Below are positions 37,196-45,357 of a stretch of DNA of 64,000 bases, in pieces. Under the pieces are notes generated by a model. That model was not told where the DNA came from. It did no database searches and was given only the letters and a program-made list of their open reading frames with translations. A program made the translations under genes and the position numbers. This stretch comes from an uncultured Bacteroidia bacterium. GTDB lineage: Bacteria > Bacteroidota > Bacteroidia > J057 > CALAJH01. Within the stretch, counting starts at the first letter, position 1; each line of letters opens with the position of its first letter. Location of the stretch: positions 1-64,000 of the forward strand of contig CALAJH010000033.1 in NCBI GenBank assembly GCA_937922655.1. Reading direction: 5' to 3'.

Positions 37196-37607
37196 GAAAC
37201 ATCAATATCAAAAAAAATCCCCAACCTTGCTTAAAAATGCCAAGAAATAATCTTTATCCTTGCGCCGTATGTTGTACGCTACAACGACGGTATTGCACAT
37301 CTAAAACGACCGGGTTGTTGTTTTCGCCGTCGGAAAAGACCGAAACACCGAAACTTTCCAAGCCGGTGAATCAAATGCCGATGTATTTGAGAGAAAATTT
37401 TTATACTATTTGTAGTTGCCCATCACGAAACGAGCGTTTTAGCGGCACGCCGGACAACAAAATATCGCGCTTGGTCGGACGAAGTTGTTCGCTTGAACAG
37501 TGCTTTGACGCCCGGATTGGTTTCGAGGGCTTTGTTGTTTACACCCGTTTTCGCGCCGGTAAAATTAAGTCGGCGACAATGCGCGGCGACGCTTAACGCA
37601 CGTCTTG
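37196..37607. other. 412-base intergenic region, no gene recognised
   Basis: A 119-codon plus-strand frame exists (37237-37596) but has no recognisable domain, no clear promoter and a cysteine-rich composition unlike neighbours, so it is not called. Confidence 0.4.
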
Positions 37608-38972
37608 TCATGTGCCGACGGCGGGCAAAACAAGGGTAAAACGCATACCGACGCCGTCGGAATTTCGCGTGGCAAGGACGTTGCCGCCGTGAATAACGGC
37701 GATTTGTTTGACGAGCGCCAAGCCCAATCCCGTACCTTGTATGCCCGTGGTGTTGCCCGCGCGATAAAACGGGTCGAATATACAGGGCAGGTCGGTTTCG
37801 GGAACGCCGATGCCCTTGTCTTTGACGTCGAAATGAACGTTGGGTCCAACTTCGCGTACGGACAAGGTCACGGGTTTTCCCATACCGTATTTGCAGGCGT
37901 TGGCGAGCAGATTGTTGAGCGCGATTTCGAGCAGGCCCTCTTTAACCTTGATGCGGGTTTTGGGGGATACGTCGATTTTTACGGAGATGTTTTCGGCGTC
38001 TTCCCACGTCCAATGAACGCGGCACTTTTCGATAAGCTCTTCGACGGTTTCGGCTTCGATGTTGTAATTGGCGGCCTCGGCCTCGATTTGCGCCAATCGC
38101 AAGAGTCCGTTGGCCAGTTCGGTCATGCGGTAGGCGTCGGCAAGCGTGTCGCGAAGGGTCTGTTCGTAGACTTCGGCGCTTCGGGGACGCGAAAGCTTAA
38201 CTTCAAGATTGGAAATCATGGCCGTCAACGGGGTGCGAAGCTCGTGCGAGGCCATTTGTACGAAACGCCGTCGCTGTTTGTAGCCGATTTCCAATTCCTG
38301 CAAAACGTCGTTGAAGGCCATGGCCAACTCGTCGATTTCGTCTTTGTAGCGCCCGACGGGAAGCCGCACGCCGATATTGTCGGCGTTGATTTGCCGAACG
38401 GTTTTGACGATTCGGCCGATGGGTGCCAAGGCCTGACGCGCAAAAAACCATCCCAACGCCAACATCACCACAATCGAAGCGCCCATGCCAATGAAATAAT
38501 ACTCGCGCAGTTTTTTGAGTTTGGAAAGGCCGTATTTGTCGTGGGCGGAAACCATGACCGCGTATTTTTTTGCCCCGACCCGATACGCCAATCCGTACTG
38601 TTGGCGGTCTTGGGCCATATGTTCCATGCCGCCGAGAAGCAGGGTTTGGCGTACGATGGTTGTGTCAAACGCCGGCGAAACGCTGCTGTCCGAGGTATAA
38701 ATCACCCGCATCGAATCGTTGTAGATTTCAAAAATTTCGTCCGTGAGCCGATTTCTTTGAAAACTTTTGTGCAACTCCTCGGTACGCCGCAAGGCATTGA
38801 CGCTCGGCTCAAAATAGATTTTTGCGGTGGTCAGCGCCCGGTCGCCCAAACGTTGATAAAATTCGTCCTCGGTGTAATCTTCAAAATTGACGTAAAGCTC
38901 GTAGCCGATGAAATTGAAAAGCAACCCCATAAGCAAGGCGTAAATCAACGTCAAACGGTACTGAATCTTCAT
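37608..38972 (-). CDS. Membrane sensor histidine kinase (orphan)
   Basis: The 454-residue protein has TM1 (7-29), a periplasmic sensor of about 130 residues, TM2 (162-183) and a HAMP domain. The HisKA phospho-site His243 is in MASHELRTPLT. The HATPase region has N-box NNLLANACKYG, DKGIGVPE and GTGLGLALVKQI. It should autophosphorylate on His243 and pass the phosphate to a response regulator. No regulator gene adjoins it, although this class usually has one. The signal is unknown. It has its own promoter element at 39016-39023. Confidence 0.94.
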   Translation of the reverse strand: MKIQYRLTLIYALLMGLLFNFIGYELYVNFEDYTEDEFYQRLGDRALTTAKIYFEPSVNALRRTEELHKSFQRNRLTDEIFEIYNDSMRVIYTSDSSVSPAFDTTIVRQTLLLGGMEHMAQDRQQYGLAYRVGAKKYAVMVSAHDKYGLSKLKKLREYYFIGMGASIVVMLALGWFFARQALAPIGRIVKTVRQINADNIGVRLPVGRYKDEIDELAMAFNDVLQELEIGYKQRRRFVQMASHELRTPLTAMISNLEVKLSRPRSAEVYEQTLRDTLADAYRMTELANGLLRLAQIEAEAANYNIEAETVEELIEKCRVHWTWEDAENISVKIDVSPKTRIKVKEGLLEIALNNLLANACKYGMGKPVTLSVREVGPNVHFDVKDKGIGVPETDLPCIFDPFYRAGNTTGIQGTGLGLALVKQIAVIHGGNVLATRNSDGVGMRFTLVLPAVGT

Positions 38973-39015
38973 AATTCGTTTTTGGGCGCGTTGGGCTTCG
39001 ACGCGGTTCTTCGAA

Positions 39016-39023
39016 CAAAGATA
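39016..39023 (-). promoter_or_regulatory. -7 promoter element of the histidine kinase
   Basis: TATCTTTG on the minus strand, 43 bases before the ATG, with a TTTG about 21 bases further upstream in the -33 position. Confidence 0.6.
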
Positions 39024-39149
39024 GTCAACAATTCAAAGAACGTTCAAAAAGAGGGTTCGGAGGCCGCAAAAGTAACCGCATCCTAAGCCTTGGGAGGGGG
39101 GCTTGGTTAACGCCTAAGAGGTTGGTTGGACAAATGTTGGCAAGCGATT

Positions 39150-39659
39150 TTACCAAAACCGATTCATCGAACGGATTTTGGCCTCGTCTTTGGCGATGTT
39201 TCTACGGGCGGTGAGAATGAAAATCACGGCGGCCACGGGCAAAAACAACGCCCAGCCCATGCGGTAACTCACGGAAAGATTTTCTTTGGGAATGAACAGA
39301 GACACCGAGGCGTAGGCGGCAATCGGAATGACGAGCGCCGCCGCCGTCAATATCGTCGCCAAACGCATTTGAAACCGACGTTTTTTATACGATGCCAACA
39401 TCAACAAACATCCTGCGCCGGCGGCCAAAGTCAAGCCCGTGGCAAGGTTGGCCGCAAGACGAACGAAAAAATCGTTGGTTGCGGCACGCAAATCGTTGCC
39501 GTCGGGCATAACGTCGAGTGTGGCAAAAGGCAAGTCGCCCGTAACGGTCAAAATAAAGAACGGACCTTTGAGCATAAGTGCGAAAATGGCGGCGGCCGCC
39601 ATCAACATCCATGTTTGCGAACGCAAAAATTCGGGGTCTTCGTAAAATTTTACGCTCAT
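39150..39659 (-). CDS. Four-helix membrane protein, DUF4293-like
   Basis: The 169-residue protein has about four membrane helices (residues 17-37, 65-88, 99-120, 132-150). The order, the YEDPEFLRSQTW start and the end DEAKIRSMNRFW resemble the Bacteroidota family DUF4293, whose function is unknown. Its ATG overlaps the fabF stop (39656-39659, ATGA), so the two are coupled. Confidence 0.65.
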   Translation of the reverse strand: MSVKFYEDPEFLRSQTWMLMAAAAIFALMLKGPFFILTVTGDLPFATLDVMPDGNDLRAATNDFFVRLAANLATGLTLAAGAGCLLMLASYKKRRFQMRLATILTAAALVIPIAAYASVSLFIPKENLSVSYRMGWALFLPVAAVIFILTARRNIAKDEAKIRSMNRFW

Positions 39660-40897
39660 TCCTCGAAGCGCTTGAAAATCACGGTGGCGTTGTGCCCGCC
39701 AAAGCCAAAGGTGTTGCTCAGCGCGTAACGAACGGGCATAACGGCGGCTTGATTAAAGGTGTAGTCAAGGTCGCATTCGGGGTCGTCGGTGAAGTGGTTG
39801 ATGGTCGGGGGAACGAAACCGTCGTGAACGGCGATGACCGCGGCGACGGCTTCCACGGCTCCTGCGGCCCCCAACAAATGCCCCGTCATGGACTTGGTCG
39901 AACTGATTTTAACTTTGTAAGCATGCTCGCCAAAGACGTTTTTGATGGCTTTGGTTTCGGCGACGTCGCCAAGCGGGGTTGAGGTGCCGTGGACGTTGAT
40001 GTAATCAATGTCTTGGGGACGAATGCCGGCGAATTCGATGGCGCGTTTCATGACGGCAATGGCGCCGCGTCCTTCGGGTTCCGGAGCCGTCAAATGATGA
40101 GCGTCGGCGCTCATGCCCACTCCGACGAGTTCGGCGTAAATTTTGGCGCCGCGCCTCATGGCATGGGATAAGGTTTCCAACATCAAAACGGCGCTTCCTT
40201 CCCCGAGAACGAAGCCGTCGCGGTCTTGGTCGAAGGGGCGGGAAGCGGTGGCGGGGTCGTCGTTGCGTTCGGAAAGCGCACGCATGGCGCCAAAACCGCC
40301 GATGCCCGCCTCCGTAACCGCGGCCTCGCTTCCCCCCGACAGCATCACGTCCGCCAAACCCGAACGCAAAAGCAAAAATGCGTCAATGAGACAGTTGGTG
40401 GCCGTGGCACAAGCGGAAATACAAGAATAGTTCGGACCGCGCAGACCGTATTTCATGGAAATGTGACCGGGCGCGATGTCGATAATCATCTTGGGAATGA
40501 AAAAAGGGTTGAAGCGCGGCGTTCCGTCGCCGCGTGCAAAGGCGCTCATCTCTTCGGTAAAGGTGTTCAAACCGCCGATGCCCGAACCCAACACCACCCC
40601 GCAACGGTCTTTGTCCGTTTTTTCAAAGTCAATGCCCGCATCGGCCACCGCCTCGTCCGCCGCGATAAGGGCGTAATGACAGAAAGGGTCCATTCTCCGG
40701 GCTTCTTTTTTAGGGATGTGTGCCTCGACGTCCAAACCCTTGACCTCGCACGCAAATCGCGTTCGAAACTTCGAAGCGTCGAAATGAGTAATCGGCCCCG
40801 CTCCGCTGACGCCTCCTCTCAATCCGTCCCGATAAGCGGACAAACCGTTGCCTATCGGCGTAAGACATCCCATGCCCGTAACGACGACGCGCTCCAT
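39656..40897 (-). CDS. fabF: 3-oxoacyl-[acyl-carrier-protein] synthase II
   Basis: The 413-residue condensing enzyme elongates acyl-ACP with malonyl-ACP in fatty acid synthesis. The triad is at the canonical positions: Cys163 (SACATATN), His303 (NVHGTSTPLGD) and His340 (KSMTGHLLGAAG). It forms an operon with acpP upstream and a DUF4293-like gene downstream. The ATG at 40897 starts MERVVVTGMGC, the normal N-terminus; eleven in-frame upstream codons were rejected. Confidence 0.97.
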   Translation of the reverse strand: MERVVVTGMGCLTPIGNGLSAYRDGLRGGVSGAGPITHFDASKFRTRFACEVKGLDVEAHIPKKEARRMDPFCHYALIAADEAVADAGIDFEKTDKDRCGVVLGSGIGGLNTFTEEMSAFARGDGTPRFNPFFIPKMIIDIAPGHISMKYGLRGPNYSCISACATATNCLIDAFLLLRSGLADVMLSGGSEAAVTEAGIGGFGAMRALSERNDDPATASRPFDQDRDGFVLGEGSAVLMLETLSHAMRRGAKIYAELVGVGMSADAHHLTAPEPEGRGAIAVMKRAIEFAGIRPQDIDYINVHGTSTPLGDVAETKAIKNVFGEHAYKVKISSTKSMTGHLLGAAGAVEAVAAVIAVHDGFVPPTINHFTDDPECDLDYTFNQAAVMPVRYALSNTFGFGGHNATVIFKRFEE

Positions 40898-40977
40898 ATC
40901 CTCGAATGTTATGCGTTTTTCTGCGCGCAAACCGGGCGAAACGCATGCGCCCGCCCGGCTGCGCGTCGGTTTTGTGT

Positions 40978-41214
40978 TTATTTTTTCACCACCGATTCGA
41001 GGTAGGAAATGGCGTCGCCGACGGTGGCGATTTTTTCCGACACTTCCTCGGGTATCGTGATGTCGAACGCTTTTTCGAATTCCATGACCAGTTCGACGGT
41101 ATCGAGCGAATCGGCGCCGAGGTCGTTGGTGATGCTGGCTTCGGGCGTTACCTCTTTGATGTCCACGCCGAGTTTATCGACGATGATGCTTTTTACTTTT
41201 TCGGCAATATCCAT
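40978..41214 (-). CDS. acpP: Acyl carrier protein
   Basis: The 78-residue acidic four-helix carrier has its phosphopantetheine on Ser36 in [13 protein letters not shown]. It carries growing fatty acyl chains to FabF, encoded 80 bases downstream on the same strand. Confidence 0.98.
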   Translation of the reverse strand: MDIAEKVKSIIVDKLGVDIKEVTPEASITNDLGADSLDTVELVMEFEKAFDITIPEEVSEKIATVGDAISYLESVVKK

Positions 41215-41365
41215 TGCTAATGATTCTTGGGTAATGATTACGGTTTGTATCGGTGCGTAAAATTAAGGCAAATTCTTTATATGCAATAATGGGCGGGAAA
41301 ATTTTTCGTTTCTCGTGCAAAAATTGGTCCGCATACCGTATTCGGTCTAAACGGCACGGCGGCGC

Positions 41366-42019
41366 CTAAACGGAGGCGAAAGAGAATATCGGCCGAAACA
41401 GCGGCGAAGGTTCCACTCCGTCCCGAACGATGTGGCCCACTTTCAAGCCTACGGCTTGGGCGGCGATGAGTTCGTCGGGCACGTCGGACAAAAACATGAC
41501 CTTGTCCGCCGGAAGTTGCAAGACTTGCAGGATGCGGCGGTAGGAATCGGTTTGTTTTTTGTGTCCGACGTCGGTGTCGAAAAAATGAGAAAACTTGTCG
41601 GACAAATCGCCGAATTCGGTATAACGATAAAAGAGTTTCTGGGCAAAAACCGAACCCGAGGAGTAGACGCCGATGCGTTTGCCGGCGGCCCGCCAACGGT
41701 CGAACGCCGGCGGAACGTCGGGGTAAATCGGGGTAACGAAGGCTCCCTGCTCGTAGCCCAAGGCCCAAATCATTCCTTGCAATTTTTTTAAGGGCGGCGC
41801 TTTGACGTCCTCGTCCGTCCAACGGTGAAGGATTTCCACAACGACGTTCAACGGGGCGCCGGCATGCACTTCATTGATGCATTCGGCCACTTCGGCTTCG
41901 GTGCGGTGATTGGCCAAAAAGTCGTACATCCGCTCTTTGGCGTAAGGAAAAAGTACTTTTTTTACGAAATCAATAGGCGCGGTCGTACCTTCGATGTCCG
42001 TTAGAATGTAATCAAACAT
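41366..42019 (-). CDS. mtnC: Acireductone synthase (enolase-phosphatase E1)
   Basis: The 217-residue HAD-family enzyme converts 2,3-diketo-5-methylthiopentyl-1-phosphate to acireductone in methionine salvage. Motif I is DIEGTT (Asp8, Glu10), motif II is VYSSGSVFAQKL and motif III is in FLSDVPDELIAA. It overlaps mtnD by eight bases. The ATG at 42019 is the natural start MFDYILTDIEG. Confidence 0.95.
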   Translation of the reverse strand: MFDYILTDIEGTTAPIDFVKKVLFPYAKERMYDFLANHRTEAEVAECINEVHAGAPLNVVVEILHRWTDEDVKAPPLKKLQGMIWALGYEQGAFVTPIYPDVPPAFDRWRAAGKRIGVYSSGSVFAQKLFYRYTEFGDLSDKFSHFFDTDVGHKKQTDSYRRILQVLQLPADKVMFLSDVPDELIAAQAVGLKVGHIVRDGVEPSPLFRPIFSFASV

Positions 42020-42533
42020 GAGCCGGCAAGGGGAGTGAACGATAATGGCGGGCGATGTTCTCTTGAGTATAATGCGGCGTCCACCCCGAGGGGTCGATAA
42101 ACAAACGAACAACGGTAAATTTCGGCGGCTCGTCCATCTCAAACCAATGACGCGAACCGGCGGGAACGGAAATGAAATCGCCGGGTTCGCATTTGACGCA
42201 AAACACGGGGTCTTCGAGGTTGAACCAAAAATATCCGCATCCCGAAACGAAATACCTCACCTCGTCCTCGGTGTGGGTGTGTTCGGCCTTAAATTTGTCT
42301 TTTATTTGTTGTAAATTGGGCGTATCCGGCGCAACGGCGACGACGTCGGCCACGGTATAACCGTTGCTTTCCATAATGGGCCGTAAAAACGGTTCCAAGA
42401 GGTTCAACACGTCTTGGGAATCGGCAACGGGCGCGGGGTAGTGTTCGCACACAATACCCCGCAAATGAAGAAATTGTTTTATATCGTGAAATTCGCGGAG
42501 AACGGTTCTCCGCGAAGGGATATGCAGTTCCAT
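42012..42533 (-). CDS. mtnD: Acireductone dioxygenase
   Basis: The 173-residue cupin oxidises acireductone to the methionine precursor (iron form) or an off-pathway product (nickel form). Metal ligands are His85, His87 and Glu91 (EHTHTEDEV) and His129 (SRHWF). It precedes and overlaps mtnC, giving two consecutive steps of the 5'-methylthioadenosine salvage route. MtnA, MtnB and MtnK are not nearby. It lies 38 bases after the Sia-type signalling cluster on the same strand. Confidence 0.96.
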   Translation of the reverse strand: MELHIPSRRTVLREFHDIKQFLHLRGIVCEHYPAPVADSQDVLNLLEPFLRPIMESNGYTVADVVAVAPDTPNLQQIKDKFKAEHTHTEDEVRYFVSGCGYFWFNLEDPVFCVKCEPGDFISVPAGSRHWFEMDEPPKFTVVRLFIDPSGWTPHYTQENIARHYRSLPLPAHV

Positions 42534-42571
42534 GTGTTGGGTCGGCCCGAAAGTTGGGGGGCGTAAGGAGA

Positions 42572-43228
42572 CTATTCGTTGGACTGGGAACCGAACTCGT
42601 TGTCGGAAGAAGCGGGAGTCTCCTCCGAAGGCTGTTTTTCTTCGTTTTTGGCGGTTTTGGTCTTGGCTTTTTTGGGCTTGGGCTCCTCGGCGGAGGCATC
42701 GTTTTTTGCCTCGGTAGGAGGAGGGGGCGTTTGGGTGGCGGCGGGTGTGGACTCGGGCGCGGGCACGGGTGTGGAAGAAGTCGCCGGTTCGCCCGTTGTT
42801 GTGGGCATCGGCGGCTCCTTGATATACTTTTCGTAAGCCAAAAGCCCAATGAGCGACATGATAATGACGATGAGTGTCATCATTATCAGCTGAACGCGCA
42901 TTTTCGAAGATTCAACGCTCGTCTTGTCTTTGTAAAGCTCTTTGTTCTTTTTAACGACGGTGTCCTTTTCCTGTATGGTTTTGTTCAGGTCCCGGGACAG
43001 CTGGGCGTTGAGCTTTTCGTTTTCCTCGTTGAGCTTCTGCAACTTTTGTTGCTGGCGGTCGGAGGTTTTGGTAAGGAATCTAAGCTCCTCGATAAGGCGC
43101 TCAAATTCGTCGGTGAGCTTAAGAAAATCGCCACGCAGCTTTTCAACGTCGCTGCCGGTGTTGGCGTTTTCCCGTGCCTGCCTCAAAATCTCGTATTCCA
43201 ACGAGAAAGCTTCTTCCTTTTTGCTCAT
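42572..43228 (-). CDS. Coiled-coil single-pass membrane protein, last gene of the Sia-type cluster
   Basis: The 218-residue protein has a cytoplasmic N-terminal helix/coiled coil (about 25-105, with FLTKTSDRQQQKLQKLNEEN), one membrane helix (about 112-131) and a disordered Pro/Thr/Ala- then Lys/Glu-rich tail (about 137-218). From memory, the SDRQQ-type helix resembles linkers that precede catalytic output domains in some bacterial signalling proteins; here no catalytic domain follows. It begins 10 bases after a SiaC-like gene, so it is likely co-transcribed and may be the effector or membrane anchor of the pathway. No function is established. Confidence 0.8.
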   Translation of the reverse strand: MSKKEEAFSLEYEILRQARENANTGSDVEKLRGDFLKLTDEFERLIEELRFLTKTSDRQQQKLQKLNEENEKLNAQLSRDLNKTIQEKDTVVKKNKELYKDKTSVESSKMRVQLIMMTLIVIIMSLIGLLAYEKYIKEPPMPTTTGEPATSSTPVPAPESTPAATQTPPPPTEAKNDASAEEPKPKKAKTKTAKNEEKQPSEETPASSDNEFGSQSNE

Positions 43229-43238
43229 ATGAATAAAG

Positions 43239-43613
43239 TTAGACCGAAACCAAGTCAAAAGGCACTTCCAAGAGCGCCTTGTAATCTTCGCCCGTTTCTT
43301 CCATGTCCTCGTCCTCGGCGTCGTAACACCAAGTGATGACTACGTCGTTGCCTGTTTTAAAGAGTTTTTCCAGCTTGCGGAACAAATCCAGCAGGCATTT
43401 GGAAGAACTGGTGTTGAAGTATTCGAGTTGAAACTTAAAATTTGTGCTGGGATTGGGGTTTTTAGAGTACTCGTCCACCCAATCCAAAATTTTACGGTAA
43501 AACCCCACGCTGTCTTCGGGAATCGAACGTCCCGAAATTTCAAAGACGTTGATATCGGCATTGAGAATTACCTTGGGGGTCTTGGGGGTAGGCTCTAAGA
43601 TGAAATTTTTCAT
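43239..43613 (-). CDS. SiaC-family regulatory phosphoprotein (DUF1987), copy 2
   Basis: The 124-residue protein belongs to the family of Pseudomonas SiaC, whose phosphorylation on Thr68 by SiaB and dephosphorylation by SiaA decides whether it activates its output enzyme. The conserved phospho-site segment LEYFNTSSSK places Thr at residue 68, and GRSIPEDSVGFY is present. It is 25 bases downstream of its SiaB-like partner and is a paralogue of the protein at 44208-44591. Confidence 0.93.
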   Translation of the reverse strand: MKNFILEPTPKTPKVILNADINVFEISGRSIPEDSVGFYRKILDWVDEYSKNPNPSTNFKFQLEYFNTSSSKCLLDLFRKLEKLFKTGNDVVITWCYDAEDEDMEETGEDYKALLEVPFDLVSV

Positions 43614-43637
43614 TTTCGGCTTTGGTTAGATACGAGG

Positions 43638-44186
43638 TTAAACGCGGGCAATTTTGGCCTCCAAGCTGAAAAACGAATACTTTTCATTGACCGGGTGAAA
43701 GTCGTAGCCCAACTTCTGCCCGGACTTTCGCGCGATGTCTATCATACCCAGACCGGCGGTGCCTTTTTCCGAAAGCTCGCCCTCGTTGAGAATGGACTGG
43801 TACAACTGTTTAAGCTCCTCTTTGTCGGAGTTGTTGACCTTCTCCAATCGTTGGCGTATGAACTCGATGCGGCTGTTGTATATGTGGTTGCCGGTAATGA
43901 CGTAGTAGTCCTTTTCTTCCTTGCCAATCATCAGGAGCGCGGTACGGTCGTTGATTTCGCCTTCGAGGTTCGAGACTTGGAGCGAATCCAAGTGGTGGTA
44001 AACGTTCTGCAGGCATTCGACCATCACGTTGAAAACTTTTTTCTTGACGCGCTTGTCCTCACCGTCGCCGTCCAACTTATTTTCCATCATATGCAGAATC
44101 GAGGAGACCAAGTCGGCCGTAACCTCGCCCTGATAGACGAAAATAATATTGTTCAGCTGCATATTTTTGTAATAACTGTACGTCAT
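43638..44186 (-). CDS. SiaB-family protein kinase, copy 2
   Basis: The 182-residue GHKL-type small kinase has the N-box FNVMVECLQNVYHH (Glu57, Asn61) and the glycine box KGTAGLGMIDIARKSG (about 141-156). In Pseudomonas SiaB phosphorylates SiaC and so opposes the PP2C phosphatase. A second methionine at codon 9 could be the start. It lies between two SiaC-like genes, 22 bases after the previous one. Confidence 0.92.
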   Translation of the reverse strand: MTYSYYKNMQLNNIIFVYQGEVTADLVSSILHMMENKLDGDGEDKRVKKKVFNVMVECLQNVYHHLDSLQVSNLEGEINDRTALLMIGKEEKDYYVITGNHIYNSRIEFIRQRLEKVNNSDKEELKQLYQSILNEGELSEKGTAGLGMIDIARKSGQKLGYDFHPVNEKYSFFSLEAKIARV

Positions 44187-44207
44187 GGCTGGTTCGTGCT
44201 AATTGTG

Positions 44208-44591
44208 TTAATAAACCTTCATCATCAACTCCAACGGTACGGAAAGCAGGGCTTTGTAATCCTCTCCCGTTTCCTGCATATCTTCGTCGTCTTCGTCGTA
44301 ATACCAAATGATTTTGAGGTCGTTGCCGTCTTGGTAAATTTTTTCGAGCTTTTTCAAAAGCTCAAGAATATTTTTCGACGAACTGGTGTTGAAATACTCC
44401 AACTCGAATTTTACTTCCGTTTTGGGGTTGGGGTTTTTGCCGTATTGGTCTATCCAATCCAAGATTTTTTTGTAAAAGCCAACGGAGTCCTCGGGGATGG
44501 AACGTCCGCTCAACTCGAAGTGGTTGTTCTTCGGGTCGAGATAAACCTTCGGCGTTTTATGCGTCGGCTCGATTTTTAAAGGTTCAAGCAT
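44208..44591 (-). CDS. SiaC-family regulatory phosphoprotein (DUF1987), copy 1
   Basis: The 127-residue protein is a close paralogue of the protein at 43239-43613 (same GRSIPEDSVGFYKKILDW and LEYFNTSSSK blocks). The predicted phospho-threonine is Thr69. The N-terminus and the C-terminal tail differ most between the copies, which could set partner choice. Confidence 0.93.
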   Translation of the reverse strand: MLEPLKIEPTHKTPKVYLDPKNNHFELSGRSIPEDSVGFYKKILDWIDQYGKNPNPKTEVKFELEYFNTSSSKNILELLKKLEKIYQDGNDLKIIWYYDEDDEDMQETGEDYKALLSVPLELMMKVY

Positions 44592-44661
44592 TGTTTGTTG
44601 ATGAGGGTTTTATGCTCTTTCCTGACGGAATGTGAATAATTTTTTGCGAAAAATAGTTCCC

Positions 44662-45249
44662 TTAAAGACTAAGATAGTTGATTTGAGATTCAAGCGTGAA
44701 AAACGAATAATGCTCGTTTTCATACTTAAATTGGTAAATCAAACGGTTTCTGGACTTGCGGGCCAAATCAATGATTCCCAGACGAGTCAATCCCGAGGTG
44801 ACGGGTTCGCCTTGGGAAAGCAGTTCTTGGTACAAGGCTTTAAGTTGGACGGCGTCCAAACCGTTGATTTTGTCAATGAACTTTTTGAGCTCGGGAATGG
44901 AATCGGTCGGAATGTAACTGCCCGTAGTGACAATGTACAACCCCGCCACCCGCTTGATGAGCAACAGCGCCGAAGGGTCGTAGCCCAAATCGGTCTTTAA
45001 TTCGTCAAGATAGACGTTGGTTAGGCACTCGACCATGACGTTGAAGACTTTTTTTGACATCTTGCGGCTTTGCTTTTCCTCTTCCATACGCTCCTCCATA
45101 ATGCCCAGCACACTCGTCACCAAATCCGACGTTACCAATCCGCGATAAGAAAATATGACGTTGTTGTCGTACATATCCTTGTATATCGGATAAGTGTTGT
45201 GCAGAGGCGTGCCGCTTTGGCCGGTAGATATTTTTTCCGCAAGTTTCAT
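44662..45249 (-). CDS. SiaB-family protein kinase, copy 1
   Basis: The 195-residue small GHKL-type kinase has the N-box FNVMVECLTNVYLD (Glu74, Asn78). In the glycine box it reads GLTRLGIIDLARKSRN, so one glycine of the GTAGLG seen in the other copy is replaced by Arg. This may alter ATP binding or activity. The ATG at 45249 was chosen; a TTG two codons upstream is unlikely. It has its own promoter element at 45293-45300, so the B-C-B-C block can be transcribed apart from the phosphatase. Confidence 0.9.
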   Translation of the reverse strand: MKLAEKISTGQSGTPLHNTYPIYKDMYDNNVIFSYRGLVTSDLVTSVLGIMEERMEEEKQSRKMSKKVFNVMVECLTNVYLDELKTDLGYDPSALLLIKRVAGLYIVTTGSYIPTDSIPELKKFIDKINGLDAVQLKALYQELLSQGEPVTSGLTRLGIIDLARKSRNRLIYQFKYENEHYSFFTLESQINYLSL

Positions 45250-45292
45250 CCTCAATCCGTCCTATGATTTCGTCCCGTGGCTAAATCGTCCG

Positions 45293-45300
45293 CAAAAATA
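45293..45300 (-). promoter_or_regulatory. -7 promoter element inside the Sia-type cluster
   Basis: TATTTTTG on the minus strand, 43 bases before the SiaB copy 1 ATG, with a TTTG about 21 bases upstream. Confidence 0.6.
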
Positions 45301-45357
45301 GCAACTTATCGGCAAATTAGTCAAAAACATTTTGCACATTTTAAATATTTTTACGGC

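Noticed and set aside
37237-37596. 119-codon plus-strand frame between hemW and the histidine kinase
   Set aside because: No domain, odd cysteine-rich composition and no clear promoter.
39088-39122. CCTAAGCC/GGCTTGG hairpin after the DUF4293-like gene
   Set aside because: Stem has a bulge and no T-run, so a terminator role is not supported.
42554-43336. 260-codon plus-strand frame opposite the coiled-coil gene
   Set aside because: Gly/Leu/Phe low-complexity translation that reflects the Lys/Glu/Pro codons of the real gene.
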